Shown here: positions 32,061 through 40,972 of the stretch, piece by piece | How positions within the stretch are numbered: position 1 is the stretch's first letter | Layout of the letters: each line of letters opens with the position of its first letter | From: Halobium salinum | GTDB lineage: Archaea > Halobacteriota > Halobacteria > Halobacteriales > Haloferacaceae | Direction of reading: 5' to 3' | Length of the DNA stretch: 64,000 nucleotides | Assembly: GCF_026586625.1 (NCBI RefSeq) | Contig: NZ_JAODIW010000006.1 | Coordinates: 143,408 to 207,407 of the forward strand | Notes under the pieces: model-generated | What the model was told of the DNA's origin: nothing | Database searches by the model: none | Seen by the model: the letters and a program-made list of their open reading frames with translations, nothing else | Program-made: the position numbers and the translations under genes

Positions 32061-33092
32061 TTACTCCGGCTTCAGGCCGCCGTCCTGCACGCGCATGATG
32101 CCTTCACCGTCGGCGAGGTTCGGCGCGTCCACGAGGCGCACGATACGCTTGTCACCCTTCGACTTCCGCAGGTAGATGCGGAACGTCGAGGTGTGGCCCA
32201 GGATGTTCCCGCCGATGGGCTGGGTCGGGTCGCCGAAGTACGAGTCGGGGTTGGAGGCGACCTGGTTCGTCACGAGCACGACCGTGTTGTAGAGGTCGCC
32301 GATGCGCATCAGGTCGTGGAGGTGCTTGTTGAGCTTCTGCTGGCGTTCGGCGAGCTCACCACGGCCCACGTACTCCGCGCGGAAGTGCGCCGTCAGCGAG
32401 TCCACACAGAGCAGGCGCACCGGCCACTCGCCGTCCTCGTGCTCGCTGGCGAGTTCCTTGGCCTTCTCCGCGAGGAGAATCTGGTGGTTCGAGTTGAACG
32501 CCTTCGCGACGTGAATCTTGTCGAGGAAGGAAGCGAGCAGTTCGTCCATCGCCTCCTCGCTGTCGGGCGTCCCCTCGATTTCGCGCTGGTCCATCGTCGC
32601 CTGCAGAATCTCGTCGTCGAGGCCGCGCACCATGTCGTCGATGCGCTCCGGGCGGAACGTGTCCTCGGAGTCGACGAAGATGCAGGACCCCTCGAGGCCG
32701 CCGTGCTCGGAGGGAAGCTGGACGTTGACGGCCATCTGGTGGGTCACCTGGGACTTCCCGGCACCGAACTCGCCGTACACTTCGGTGATGGACTGGGTCT
32801 CGAGCCCGCCGCCGAGCAGGTCGTCCAGCTCGTCGATCTGCCAGCTGAGCTTGCCGATCTGTTCGCGTCGTTCGAGCACCATCGTCCCGGTCTCGAAGCC
32901 GCCGATGTCGGCGGCCTTCCGCGCGGCGCGGATGATGTCGCCGGCGGTGGACTCGCCGATGTCCGCCGTGTTGGAGAGCTCGGCGGGGCTCGCGACGGCG
33001 ATACTCTGGTAGCTGTCGAAGCCCGCTTCCACGAGCTTGTCTTCGGTTGCGGGGCCGACTCCGGGGAGACTTTCGAGGTCGTCGTCTGCCAT
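32061..33092 (-). CDS. radA: RadA recombinase
   Basis: The archaeal Rad51/RecA homologue that forms filaments on single-stranded DNA and performs strand exchange in recombinational repair. The 343-residue product has an N-terminal helix-hairpin-helix DNA-binding domain ([17 protein letters not shown], about 9-25), Walker A GEFGAGKS at 107-114, Walker [12 protein letters not shown] and the L2 region around [16 protein letters not shown]. No intein is present. The promoter is clear: a TATA-like CTTTATC at 33118-33125 and a GGAGGT Shine-Dalgarno motif (33097-33102) just before the ATG. Confidence 0.98.
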   Translation of the reverse strand: MADDDLESLPGVGPATEDKLVEAGFDSYQSIAVASPAELSNTADIGESTAGDIIRAARKAADIGGFETGTMVLERREQIGKLSWQIDELDDLLGGGLETQSITEVYGEFGAGKSQVTHQMAVNVQLPSEHGGLEGSCIFVDSEDTFRPERIDDMVRGLDDEILQATMDQREIEGTPDSEEAMDELLASFLDKIHVAKAFNSNHQILLAEKAKELASEHEDGEWPVRLLCVDSLTAHFRAEYVGRGELAERQQKLNKHLHDLMRIGDLYNTVVLVTNQVASNPDSYFGDPTQPIGGNILGHTSTFRIYLRKSKGDKRIVRLVDAPNLADGEGIMRVQDGGLKPE

Positions 33093-33096
33093 CGTA

Positions 33097-33125
33097 CCTC
33101 CGCCTTACGCCTCCCGGGTGATAAA
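33097..33125 (-). promoter_or_regulatory. radA promoter and ribosome-binding site
   Basis: The minus strand has CTTTATC (33118-33125) centred 29 nt before the ATG and GGAGGT ending four nt before it. Both signals together mark 33092 as the start; unlike many genes here the transcript seems to have a short leader. Confidence 0.6.
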
Positions 33126-33140
33126 GCCTCGTTAACACCA

Positions 33141-33286
33141 GAGTGAAAGTGAAACCGCGGCACGGAGTCGGGGAGATGACATCAGTATGCCGAACTGTTT
33201 AACGGGAGGAAGCGCCGTCGACGGGTCGAGTCTGGCGGGGTCGGGCCGGAGACCGGACGGCTCACCGACCGGCGAGTGAAAGTGAA
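33141..33286. repeat. Direct repeat GAGTGAAAGTGAA
   Basis: The identical 13-mer occurs at 33141-33153, about 50 nt upstream of the radA start, and at 33274-33286 nearer pspAB. On the radA strand it reads TTCACTTTCACTC. Possible regulatory site. Confidence 0.5.
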
Positions 33287-33347
33287 CGCAGTCGCGACTG
33301 TGGCCGTGACAGAGCCGTTCGCGACGACACCTCGAGTCGCGACGTCG

Positions 33348-33953
33348 TTACTCCCACGGGTGGCCGCCGTCGCGGTCCGGCCACAGCGGGTACCAGTACT
33401 GCTCGTCGTCTTCGACGGAGAGCTCCCCGTCGAGCACCGACCGGAGCTTGAACTCGAGACGTTGGTCGCGGTCGTGGCCGCGCTCCGGCGCGAAGGGGTA
33501 GTACGCACCGCGACGGAAGGAGTAGACCCAGTACGCCTTGGAGTCACGACGTTCGAAGCCGAATACCGCCGCGAGGAGCCGGGAGCCGTAGCCGCGTTCG
33601 ACGAACTCGTCGGCGGCGAAGTGGACGCTCGTCACGAGGTCCTCGGGGTCGCTGTCCTCCAGGACGACCCACTGGTAGCCGTGGTCGTCCTCGTGGAGGC
33701 GAAAGGTCGTCCCCGTCTCCTCGGCGCCGGCCTCCAGAATCTCGGCGACGCCCTCCACCGTCTCCGCGAAGTCCGTGCTGTCGACGTTCGAGAAACAGAG
33801 CGCGGCGGCGCCGACGGAGGCGAAGTCGAGGTCGGCCTCCATCGTCAGGTAGGCGGTGCTCATCCCGAACAGGTCCTCCGGGTCGGCGTCGCGTGTCGCG
33901 TCCGCCTCCGCGCGCGTGCCGAACACCGACCGCAGGGAGTCGAAGATGCCCAT
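33348..33953 (-). CDS. pspAB: PspA-associated protein PspAB
   Basis: A 201-residue protein starting MGIFDSLRSVFGTRAEADAT, which matches the haloarchaeal PspAB family, named for its genetic association with PspA (phage-shock/membrane-stress protein). It is soluble and acidic, with an alpha/beta body and an aromatic-rich C-terminal part (YWVYSFRRGAYYPF, YWYPLWPDRDGG). It is the last gene of a same-strand run that includes three M48 membrane proteases; only five nt separate it from the preceding membrane-protein gene. A role in membrane stress is inferred from this context and family naming; biochemical function is unknown. Confidence 0.85.
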   Translation of the reverse strand: MGIFDSLRSVFGTRAEADATRDADPEDLFGMSTAYLTMEADLDFASVGAAALCFSNVDSTDFAETVEGVAEILEAGAEETGTTFRLHEDDHGYQWVVLEDSDPEDLVTSVHFAADEFVERGYGSRLLAAVFGFERRDSKAYWVYSFRRGAYYPFAPERGHDRDQRLEFKLRSVLDGELSVEDDEQYWYPLWPDRDGGHPWE

Positions 33954-33958
33954 ACCCC

Positions 33959-34378
33959 TCAGTCGTCCCGCCGCGTCTTAGGTGGTTTCCACTCCGTCCG
34001 ACGCGACCGGCCCGACGCGCCCACCCGTTCGGCCTCACGCGTTCGACTCGACGACCCCGGCCGCCGCGACCGCCCGGGGAGGCGCCCCCGGAGGCGGAAC
34101 GACGCCCACGCCGGCGCGCCGTCCACACCGACGGCCGCCCGGTACCGGGTCACCGCTCGGACCGCCGGGTAGCTCGCGGCCAGCAGGACCATCGAGGCCA
34201 CGAGCGCGCCGAAGCCGAACACGAACGTCCGACCGCCACCTCGCGAGAGCCGCGTCGAGCGTCGGGCCAGCGCCAGCCCGACCACCGCCGGCGCCGCGAC
34301 GAGGGCGGCGACGACGGAGCTCTCGCGCCGTATCCGCGCGAGCCCGCGGACCGGGTCCGGTCGTCGTGTCGAGGTCAC
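33959..34378 (-). CDS. Small membrane protein in the htpX-pspAB run
   Basis: A 139-residue protein from a GTG start at 34378 (VTSTRRPDPVRGLARIRRES). Two hydrophobic helices lie at about 21-38 and 50-70; the termini are very basic and Arg/Ser-rich, so the tail is probably disordered and cytoplasmic. I recognise no family. It sits between the second accessory M48 protease gene and pspAB, with gaps of 62 and 5 nt, and is presumably co-transcribed with them. Confidence 0.55.
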   Translation of the reverse strand: MTSTRRPDPVRGLARIRRESSVVAALVAAPAVVGLALARRSTRLSRGGGRTFVFGFGALVASMVLLAASYPAVRAVTRYRAAVGVDGAPAWASFRLRGRLPGRSRRPGSSSRTREAERVGASGRSRRTEWKPPKTRRDD

Positions 34379-34440
34379 GTCACGGACACGCCGACGCGAA
34401 GGAAAATGTCTGACGGTTCGTGCGACCGCGTGTCACGCCG

Positions 34441-35352
34441 CTATCGGACGGATTCGGCGTCGCGCTCCATCGCCCGCAGTCGCTCCACCCGCGCCTCGGT
34501 CGGCGGGTGGAGCGCCGGGAAGAAGGGGAGCCAGTCGCCGGAGGGGACGACACAGAAGGCGTGCATCGCCGTCAGGCTCCGCGCGTCTCGGTTCGGTCGA
34601 CGCGTCGTCTCCCGTTCCCCTCCGTCGAGGCGACGCAACGCCGACGCCAACGACGTCGGGTCGCCCGTAATCGCCACGGCCCCGCGGTCGGCGGCGAACT
34701 CGCGGTACCGGGAGAGCACGACGACGGCGGCGACACTGGCGAGAAAGAGGGCCCCGCCGGCGAGGAACACGACGCCCCCGACGAACGCCGTGTTCCGACC
34801 GCTTTTCGACCAGAAGCTCGCGTCGTTCAGGAAGGCGAGACCGAACGCCACGAGGAGAAGCGCTACCGTCGTCGGGAACGCCGCGACGGTCATCACCAGC
34901 GCGTCGGCGTTCTTGACGTGCGCCAACTCGTGGGCGAGCACGGCGTCCTGTTCTTCCGGCGGAAGCTCCCGAAGGAAGCCGAGCGTGACGAACACGACGG
35001 CGTCGTCCCCGGAACCGGCGGTGAAGGCGTTCGGCTCGTCGGTCGGCACCACGGCGAGCCCCGGCGTCGACACGTCGGCCTGTCTCGACAGCCGTTCGAG
35101 CCGAGCGTACAGGTTCGGGTACTCCGTCCGCGACAGTCCCATCGCCCTGCTGGTCCACAGCGCGAGGCGGTGGCCCTGCGAGAGCAGGAACAGCAGACCG
35201 AGGCCGAGGAGGACGCCGACGACGAACGCGACGACCGGCGAGCCGTAGTACCACAGGGGCACCACGAGCGCCGCGTAGCCGACGAGCACCAGTACGCCCG
35301 AGAGGGCCATCCGGAGGAGGAGCGACCGGTCGCGGACGGGAACGGCGGACAT
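34441..35352 (-). CDS. M48 family membrane metalloprotease (HtpX-like), third in run
   Basis: A 303-residue integral membrane protease. The zinc motif H141-E-L-A-H145 is intact and the third ligand Glu is in YREFAADRGAV. Two N-terminal helices (about 12-33, 39-58), then helices on both sides of the middle domain, give the HtpX topology with the active site on the cytoplasmic face. HtpX enzymes degrade damaged membrane proteins. It is a paralogue of the adjacent M48 genes; the gap to the upstream one is 64 nt. Confidence 0.9.
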   Translation of the reverse strand: MSAVPVRDRSLLLRMALSGVLVLVGYAALVVPLWYYGSPVVAFVVGVLLGLGLLFLLSQGHRLALWTSRAMGLSRTEYPNLYARLERLSRQADVSTPGLAVVPTDEPNAFTAGSGDDAVVFVTLGFLRELPPEEQDAVLAHELAHVKNADALVMTVAAFPTTVALLLVAFGLAFLNDASFWSKSGRNTAFVGGVVFLAGGALFLASVAAVVVLSRYREFAADRGAVAITGDPTSLASALRRLDGGERETTRRPNRDARSLTAMHAFCVVPSGDWLPFFPALHPPTEARVERLRAMERDAESVR

Positions 35353-35416
35353 CTCGACCCCACTCGTCGCCGGGGGTGAATGAGTGTGTCGCCGACGCGA
35401 CGGCCACCGAGACTGA

Positions 35417-36304
35417 CTACCGCGTCTCCAGGTCGCGCTCCAGCGCCCGCAGCCGTTCGATTCGCTTCCCGACCGGCGGATGCATCCACGGAACCCCGCG
35501 GCCCCCCGGCGGGGCGATACAGAACGCGCCGACGGGGCCGAGCCGCCGCAGGTCGGTGTCGGGACGCCCCTCGGCGCCGTCGAGGCGGCGGAGGGCGGCG
35601 GCGAGCGCGCCGGGGTCTCCGGTCGTCAGGGCGGCCGCGCGGTCGGCCCGGTACTCGCGACTCCGGGAGACGAGCGCCACGAGCGGGGCGCCGACGCAGA
35701 CGAGCGCGAGGCCGACAGGGACGACGTAGACGCCGGCGAAGAGAAGGAGGCCGAACAGCCGGAACGCCTCGCCGGCCGCCCACCACAGGCCGCTCCACCA
35801 GCCGCGGAGCAGCCCCCGTCCCGCGACGTACGGGAGCGCGAGCGCCGTCAGGAGCGTTCCGTCGAGGTTCTTGACGTGAGCCGACTCGTGGGCGAGTACG
35901 GCGGCGAGTTCCGCCGTGGGAAGCGTCTCCAGCAGTCCGGTCGTCACGCAGACGGTCGCACCCGTTCCGCCGCCGACGGTGAAGGCGTTGAGTTCGTCGC
36001 TGTCGACGACGGCGAGCTCCGGGAGGCGGGCGTCGGTCCCCCGCGCGAGGCGGCGCATCACGCCGACGAATCGGGGGTACTCCCCCGCCTCGACGCGTCG
36101 GGCGTCGACGGCGCGGAGCACGAGGGCCGGCGTCGCGAGCGTCGCGAGGACGGCGCCGACGAGGAGGAAGGAGGCGGCGACGAGCCGGGCGCTCAGGTGG
36201 CCGCGGACGCCGTAGACGACGGCGACGACGAGGTAGCCGAGGCAGGTCAGGACGAGGGCCCTGAGTGCGGTCGCCCGCAGCCCGGTGTCGTCGTGGAGGC
36301 CCAT
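35417..36304 (-). CDS. M48 family membrane metalloprotease, second in run
   Basis: A 295-residue paralogue. Its zinc motif is H139-E-S-A-H143, with Ser where the others have Leu, and the downstream Glu ligand lies in EYRADRAAAL, so catalysis should be possible. It has two N-terminal helices and a third hydrophobic pair in the middle (about 160-205). It differs from HtpX proper in lacking the longer glycine-rich loop. It is 118 nt downstream of htpX on the same strand. Confidence 0.88.
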   Translation of the reverse strand: MGLHDDTGLRATALRALVLTCLGYLVVAVVYGVRGHLSARLVAASFLLVGAVLATLATPALVLRAVDARRVEAGEYPRFVGVMRRLARGTDARLPELAVVDSDELNAFTVGGGTGATVCVTTGLLETLPTAELAAVLAHESAHVKNLDGTLLTALALPYVAGRGLLRGWWSGLWWAAGEAFRLFGLLLFAGVYVVPVGLALVCVGAPLVALVSRSREYRADRAAALTTGDPGALAAALRRLDGAEGRPDTDLRRLGPVGAFCIAPPGGRGVPWMHPPVGKRIERLRALERDLETR

Positions 36305-36343
36305 CGAGTACGACTGCCGCCGCGGAGGAGATGAGTGTTCCGT

Positions 36344-36395
36344 CGGTCGGTTCGGCCTGCTCGGCGCGTCGGTCGGTTCGGCTTGCTCGGTGCGT
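36344..36395. repeat. Two tandem copies of a 26-bp unit
   Basis: 36344-36369 and 36370-36395 match at 24 of 26 positions, both beginning CGGTCGGTTCGGC; a partial third copy follows. The repeat fills the spacer between htpX and the next M48 gene. Confidence 0.85.
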
Positions 36396-36422
36396 GGTCG
36401 GTCCAGCTACCCAGTACGCAAC

Positions 36423-37292
36423 TCAGCGCGTCTCCATCTCGCGCTCTAGCGCCTGCAGGCGCTCGATGCGCTTCTCGGTCGAGGGGTGCGTCGAGGCGAG
36501 CTTCCCGATGAAGCCGCTGCGGATGGGGATGATGAAGAACGCGTTCATCTCCGCCTGTTCGCGCATGTCCTCCTTCGGGACCTGGCTCATCCGGCCGTCT
36601 ATCTTCATCAGCGCCGACGCCAGCGCACCCGGGTCGCCGGTGATGGTCGCCCCGCCGCGGTCCGCGGAGAACTCGCGGTAGCGCGACAGTGCACGGATGA
36701 GGAAGAACGATACGATCCACACCGCGAGCGAGGCCACGATGGCGACGATGACGCCGCCGCCCTGTCGGTCGCGGCCGCCGCCGCCGAAGAACGCGCCCCA
36801 GCGGACGACCATGAACGCGATGGTCGACAGGAACGAGGCGATGGTCATCACCGCGACGTCGCGGTTCTTGATGTGCGCCAACTCGTGGGCCAGCACGCCC
36901 TCCAACTCGTCGCGGTCGAGCGTCTGCATGATGCCCGTCGTGACACAGACCGCGGACTTCTTCTGGGACCGACCGGTCGCGAACGCGTTTGGCACCCGGG
37001 AGTCCGCGACCGCGACTTTGGGTTTGGGGAGGTCGGCCTGCTGGCTCAGGCGTTCGACCATCCGGTGAAGCTCGGGATACTCGTCGGGGCTCACCTCCTT
37101 CGCGCCCATCGAGTACAGCGCGAGCTTGTCGCTGAAGAAGAACTGGGCGAACAGGAACGGCACCATGAGGACGAGGAACCCCACGTACTGGGTCTGCGAG
37201 ATGACCGCCGCGAAGACCAGGTACAGGGCGAACAGCAGGAACATGGTGAGCGCCATGCGCCCGCGGAGTCCCCAGTCCGGTTTCCACTGCAT
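36423..37292 (-). CDS. htpX: HtpX, membrane-bound zinc protease
   Basis: A 289-residue M48B protease for quality control of membrane proteins. H136-E-L-A-H140 and Glu-207 (YREFSADRGG) form the zinc site. Two N-terminal helices (about 13-31, 38-54) and two central ones (about 147-168, 180-200) match the family, with a glycine-rich loop GGGGRDRQGGG between the central pair. It is the first of five same-strand genes ending in pspAB. A palindrome (37320-37342) overlaps the upstream edge of its TATA-like GTTTATG, which is centred 27 nt before the ATG. Confidence 0.93.
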   Translation of the reverse strand: MQWKPDWGLRGRMALTMFLLFALYLVFAAVISQTQYVGFLVLMVPFLFAQFFFSDKLALYSMGAKEVSPDEYPELHRMVERLSQQADLPKPKVAVADSRVPNAFATGRSQKKSAVCVTTGIMQTLDRDELEGVLAHELAHIKNRDVAVMTIASFLSTIAFMVVRWGAFFGGGGRDRQGGGVIVAIVASLAVWIVSFFLIRALSRYREFSADRGGATITGDPGALASALMKIDGRMSQVPKEDMREQAEMNAFFIIPIRSGFIGKLASTHPSTEKRIERLQALEREMETR

Positions 37293-37315
37293 GGGGAGTC
37301 ATACAGCCTGCTCGG

Positions 37316-37342
37316 CATAAACACTTACTTCTGGTAAGTGTT
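37316..37342 (-). promoter_or_regulatory. Palindromic operator overlapping the htpX promoter
   Basis: AACACTTAC (37320-37328) and GTAAGTGTT (37334-37342) are perfect 9-bp inverted arms separated by five bases. On the minus strand the TATA-like GTTTATG (37316-37322) overlaps the proximal arm, so a bound protein would cover the TATA/BRE region and block initiation of htpX. The epimerase start is 56 nt away on the other side. Confidence 0.65.
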
Positions 37343-37397
37343 GACACGGGCCTCCGGAGAACCGGCTTTCTTCTCCCGTCGGTCCGTCGCCGACGAC

Positions 37398-38372
37398 GTG
37401 TCACCCACCACCGCCGACCGCCCCACCGCGCTCGTCACGGGCGGCCTCGGTCGCTCCGGCCGCTGGATAGCCGACCGACTCGCCGGCGACTACGACGTGG
37501 TCTGCGTCGACCGGAACCAGCCGGGGTTCGAGGTCCCGGAGCGCCCGCACGTCGACTTCCGGGCCGTCGACCTCACCGACCGCGGGGCGACGTTCGACCT
37601 CGTCGGCGACCTCGACCCGGACGCCGTCGTCCACTGGGCCGCCATCCCCTCACCCACCCGCCACGCCGGCGGCGAGGTGTTCGAGACCAACACCCTCGCG
37701 ACGTACAACGTCCTCGTCGCCGCCGGCCGCGCCGGCGCCCGGGTCGTGCAGGCCTCCTCGGAGTCGGCGTACGGCTTCCCGTTCGCTGAGGAGACTCCAC
37801 TGCCCGACTTCCTCCCCGTCACCGAGAGTCACCCGTGCCGCCCCGAGGACCCTTACGGGCTCTCGAAGGTCGTCGGCGAGGAGACCGCGGAGTCGGTGGT
37901 CCGCCGGTACGGCGTCCCCGTCGTGTCGGTTCGGCCCTCCTGGATTCAGTACCCCGGCGAGTACGCGTGCCGGTCGCTGCCAAGCGTCGAGGCGGTCACC
38001 GCAACCGACTCGTCCGCGGACCTCGACCGCGAGGCGCTCGCCGCGGGAGCGGGCAACTGCTGGTCGTACGTCGACGTCCGGGACGTGGCCGACCTCGTCG
38101 CGGCGGCCCTCGACGCGCCGCCCGAAGACGACGCCGGCGAGGCGACCCACGAGGCGGTCCACGCCGCCGCCGCCGACACCTACCTCGGCGTCCCGACCGC
38201 CGAGGCCGTCGAGGCGTACTTCGGCCGCCTGCCCGAGGACTGCACGCTCGAGGGGGAGGCGTCGGCGCTGTCGACCGCGAAGGCCGCGGCGCTGTTCGAC
38301 TGGTCACCCGCTCACGTCTGGCGGGAGGCCGCGGACGAGTCGGTGCTGGAGCCGTCGCTACTGGCCGAGTGA
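37398..38372 (+). CDS. NAD-dependent epimerase/dehydratase
   Basis: A 324-residue extended short-chain dehydrogenase. The dinucleotide-binding motif TGGLGRSG is at about 14-21, an Asp at the end of strand 2 (VVCVDRNQP) favours NAD, and the catalytic Y-x3-K is YGLSK at about 157-161, with a preceding Ser triplet (QASSESAYG). Such enzymes interconvert nucleotide sugars. GTG 37398 (VSPTTADRPTAL) is the most reasonable start. It is divergent from htpX. Confidence 0.88.
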   Translation: MSPTTADRPTALVTGGLGRSGRWIADRLAGDYDVVCVDRNQPGFEVPERPHVDFRAVDLTDRGATFDLVGDLDPDAVVHWAAIPSPTRHAGGEVFETNTLATYNVLVAAGRAGARVVQASSESAYGFPFAEETPLPDFLPVTESHPCRPEDPYGLSKVVGEETAESVVRRYGVPVVSVRPSWIQYPGEYACRSLPSVEAVTATDSSADLDREALAAGAGNCWSYVDVRDVADLVAAALDAPPEDDAGEATHEAVHAAAADTYLGVPTAEAVEAYFGRLPEDCTLEGEASALSTAKAAALFDWSPAHVWREAADESVLEPSLLAE

Positions 38373-38532
38373 GGGTCGGCGTCTCGGAGGACCCGTCGGT
38401 CGCCCGCTCGGAGCCGACGGCCGCCGGACGACTCGCGCCCGCCGCCTGCCATCACTTACGCGCTGTGGCCGAATTCGTGCGCTACGACGGCCAGTGCCCT
38501 CTTCCGGGCGACGAGAGAACTCCACCGACGAC

Positions 38533-40902
38533 ATGAGTACGGAGTCCGCAGCGTCGGGTGGAGGGAGCGTCGGCGAGGAGTTCGACGCCAACATCGGTCT
38601 CCTCGGCGCCGTCGCCATCGGCGTAGGGACGATGATTGCAGCGGGTATCTTCGTCCTCTCGGGGCTCGCGGTGAGCAAGGTGGGGACCGTCGCCATCGTC
38701 TCGTTCCTCCTCGCGGCGCTGGTCGCGTGCATCACCGCCGGTGCCTACGCCGAGTTCTCCTCCGTCTACCAGGAGAGCGGCGGCGGATACATGTACGTCG
38801 ACAAGACGTTCGACACCGACCTCACCTACCTGATGGGGTGGACGATGATTCTCGGCTACCCCGCCAGCGCCGCCTTCTACCTCGCCTCCTTCTCGGACTG
38901 GTTCGCGGAGTTCATCTACCCGCTGATGGGCATCCCCCACGGCTCCGCGCCGTACTGGATTCCGGGGCTCGCCGTCCTCGCGCTCCTGGTCGGTCTCAAC
39001 GTGAAGGGTGGCGAGGAGTCCAACAAGTTCCAAATCGGCGTCACCGCCCTGAAGGTCGCCCTCATCGCGCTCTTTCTCTACGGCGGGTTGAAGACGTTCC
39101 AGGCGGACGTGGTCACGACCTCCTTCGCCCAACACATCGGCGAACTCACGAAGATAGGCACGACGAGCGCGCTGGTGTTCATCACCTTCTTCGGTTTCTC
39201 CGCCATCGCGACCAACGCCGAGGAGATTAAGAAGCCCGGTCGGACCATCCCGCGGGCCATCTACGTCAGCATCGCGTTCGTCGTCTTCGTCTACACGCTC
39301 GTCGTACTCGTCATCGTCCTCGCCGTCAACGACGGGGCGTTCAAGCAGTTCCTCGCCGGGCAGGTCCCGGCGGTCGGCGCCCCGAGCGAGGCGGTCGGCT
39401 ACATCGCCAGCCACGGCGAGGTGGCGATGGCGTACGCCGCCCAGTACTACCTCGGAAACGTCGGCTTCTACATCATCATCGTCGGCGCGCTGTTCTCGAT
39501 GCTCTCCGCGGCGAACGCGACCATCCTCGCCGGCTCCCGGGTCAACCTCGCACTGTCTCGGCGCGGGCACCTCCCCTCGGGCTTCGAGGAGCTCTCGGAG
39601 TCGGGGACGCCGTACAAGGCCGTCTTGCTCACTGGCGCGTTCATCCTCACCTTCCTCGTCGTCTTCACCATCGTCTTCGGCCGGGCGCTCGGACTGTTCG
39701 GACTCGAACTCGGCGTCGAGGGCGTGACGCAGTTCGCGAACGCGCTGCTCATCTCGGGGCTGACCGTGGTGAACGTCGCGCTCATCTTCTCGCGGCGGCG
39801 CCACCCCGACCTCGACCGCGGCTTCGAGGTGCCGCTGGTGCCGTACCTGCCTGTCGTGGGCATCCTCGCCAACCTCGTCCTGCTCTACAACGTCGGCTGG
39901 ACGGCGCTCGGCATCGCGCTCGTCGCCGAGTTGGTCGGCGCCGCCCTCTACTTCGTGCTCGCCTCGGACGCGAGCGAGGAGGAGCTGGAGGCGGAGACGC
40001 CGACGGCCACCTCACAGCCGACGCTCCACGGCCGCGACTACCGGCTGTTGGTCTCCATCGCGGACGTCGACGACGTCGGCCAGTTGATGCGGACCGCCGT
40101 CGACCTCGTCCGCGACCGTGACGGGGAGATTCTCGTCCTCAACGTCGTGAACACCCCGCGACAGATGTCGCTGGGCGACCAGCGTCGCGTGGCGAGCCAG
40201 GAGAACCGCCGGCTCGTTCGCGAAGCCATGAGCGTCGCCGAGGAGGCCGGCGTCCCCGTCAGCGGCACCGTTCGCTACGCCCACGAGCCGGAGAACGCCA
40301 TCCTCAACACGGCAGAGCAGTACGACACCGGGGGCATCCTCGTGGGCTGGGGCGGCGACCGCTCCGGGCGTCGCAACGTCGTCCTCGGGAGCACCGTCGA
40401 CGACGTGGTCCGCGAGGCCGACGCCGACGTGTTCGTGGAGAAGGTCGGCGACGGCGCCGCCGAGGCCGCGGACGGACACGTGCGGTCGGTGCTTCTCCCC
40501 ATCGCCGGCGGCCCCCACACGGAACTCGCCGCCGAGACCGCCCGGGTCATCGCAGAGTCCACCGGCGCGTCGGTCCACGCCGTCCGCGTCGTCTCGCCCG
40601 CCGACGGCTCCGTCGCCGACGCCGAGTCCCACCTCCAGTCCGTCGCCGACGTGTTCGAGGGAAGCGACGTCCACCTCGAGACGCGCGTCATCGAACACGA
40701 CGACGTGTCGGCGGCGCTCGTCGAGGCCGCCGCCGACCACGACCTGACGGTCGTCGGCTCCTCCCGGGAGGGGCTGTTCGAGCAGAACGTCTTCGGGACC
40801 GTCCCGGAGAACGTCGGCGACGGGGTGCGGGCGCCGACGCTGATGGTCCAGCGCGACGTGGGGGCCTCCTCCCGGTTCCGGCGGCTCCTGGGGAGCGACT
40901 GA
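38533..40902 (+). CDS. APC amino-acid permease with two C-terminal Usp domains
   Basis: A 789-residue protein. Residues about 20-490 form an APC-superfamily permease with about 12 helices; the first helix has the IGVGTMIAAGIFVLSG motif (about 32-47) that binds the substrate backbone. Residues about 510-640 and 655-785 are two universal-stress-protein domains, recognisable by their G-S-T-V-D-D-V-V and G-S-S-R-E-G-L-F phosphate-loop-like segments. The Usp pair probably regulates uptake through nucleotide binding. Fusion of cationic amino-acid permeases with Usp domains is common in haloarchaea. The start at ATG 38533 excludes a short Arg-rich extension. Confidence 0.9.
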   Translation: MSTESAASGGGSVGEEFDANIGLLGAVAIGVGTMIAAGIFVLSGLAVSKVGTVAIVSFLLAALVACITAGAYAEFSSVYQESGGGYMYVDKTFDTDLTYLMGWTMILGYPASAAFYLASFSDWFAEFIYPLMGIPHGSAPYWIPGLAVLALLVGLNVKGGEESNKFQIGVTALKVALIALFLYGGLKTFQADVVTTSFAQHIGELTKIGTTSALVFITFFGFSAIATNAEEIKKPGRTIPRAIYVSIAFVVFVYTLVVLVIVLAVNDGAFKQFLAGQVPAVGAPSEAVGYIASHGEVAMAYAAQYYLGNVGFYIIIVGALFSMLSAANATILAGSRVNLALSRRGHLPSGFEELSESGTPYKAVLLTGAFILTFLVVFTIVFGRALGLFGLELGVEGVTQFANALLISGLTVVNVALIFSRRRHPDLDRGFEVPLVPYLPVVGILANLVLLYNVGWTALGIALVAELVGAALYFVLASDASEEELEAETPTATSQPTLHGRDYRLLVSIADVDDVGQLMRTAVDLVRDRDGEILVLNVVNTPRQMSLGDQRRVASQENRRLVREAMSVAEEAGVPVSGTVRYAHEPENAILNTAEQYDTGGILVGWGGDRSGRRNVVLGSTVDDVVREADADVFVEKVGDGAAEAADGHVRSVLLPIAGGPHTELAAETARVIAESTGASVHAVRVVSPADGSVADAESHLQSVADVFEGSDVHLETRVIEHDDVSAALVEAAADHDLTVVGSSREGLFEQNVFGTVPENVGDGVRAPTLMVQRDVGASSRFRRLLGSD

Positions 40903-40942
40903 GCGACCGAGCAGTGCGGTCGATTGCGGCCTCGACCACCCC

Positions 40943-40949
40943 CTTAACT
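40943..40949 (+). promoter_or_regulatory. TATA box of the phosphoribosyltransferase gene
   Basis: CTTAACT centred 27 nt before the GTG at 40973; leaderless spacing supports that start. Confidence 0.5.
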
Positions 40950-40972
40950 CTCTCGACCGCCTCCCTCTAGGC

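Noticed and set aside
31751-32175. Two overlapping plus-strand frames through the hairpin element (31751-32098 and 31822-32175)
   Set aside because: Similar predicted proteins would arise from any copy of the element; the conserved property is base pairing, not coding.
31494-33146. Long plus-strand frame through the repeat elements and antisense to radA
   Set aside because: It follows the inverted repeats and then the complement of radA; no domain can be recognised.
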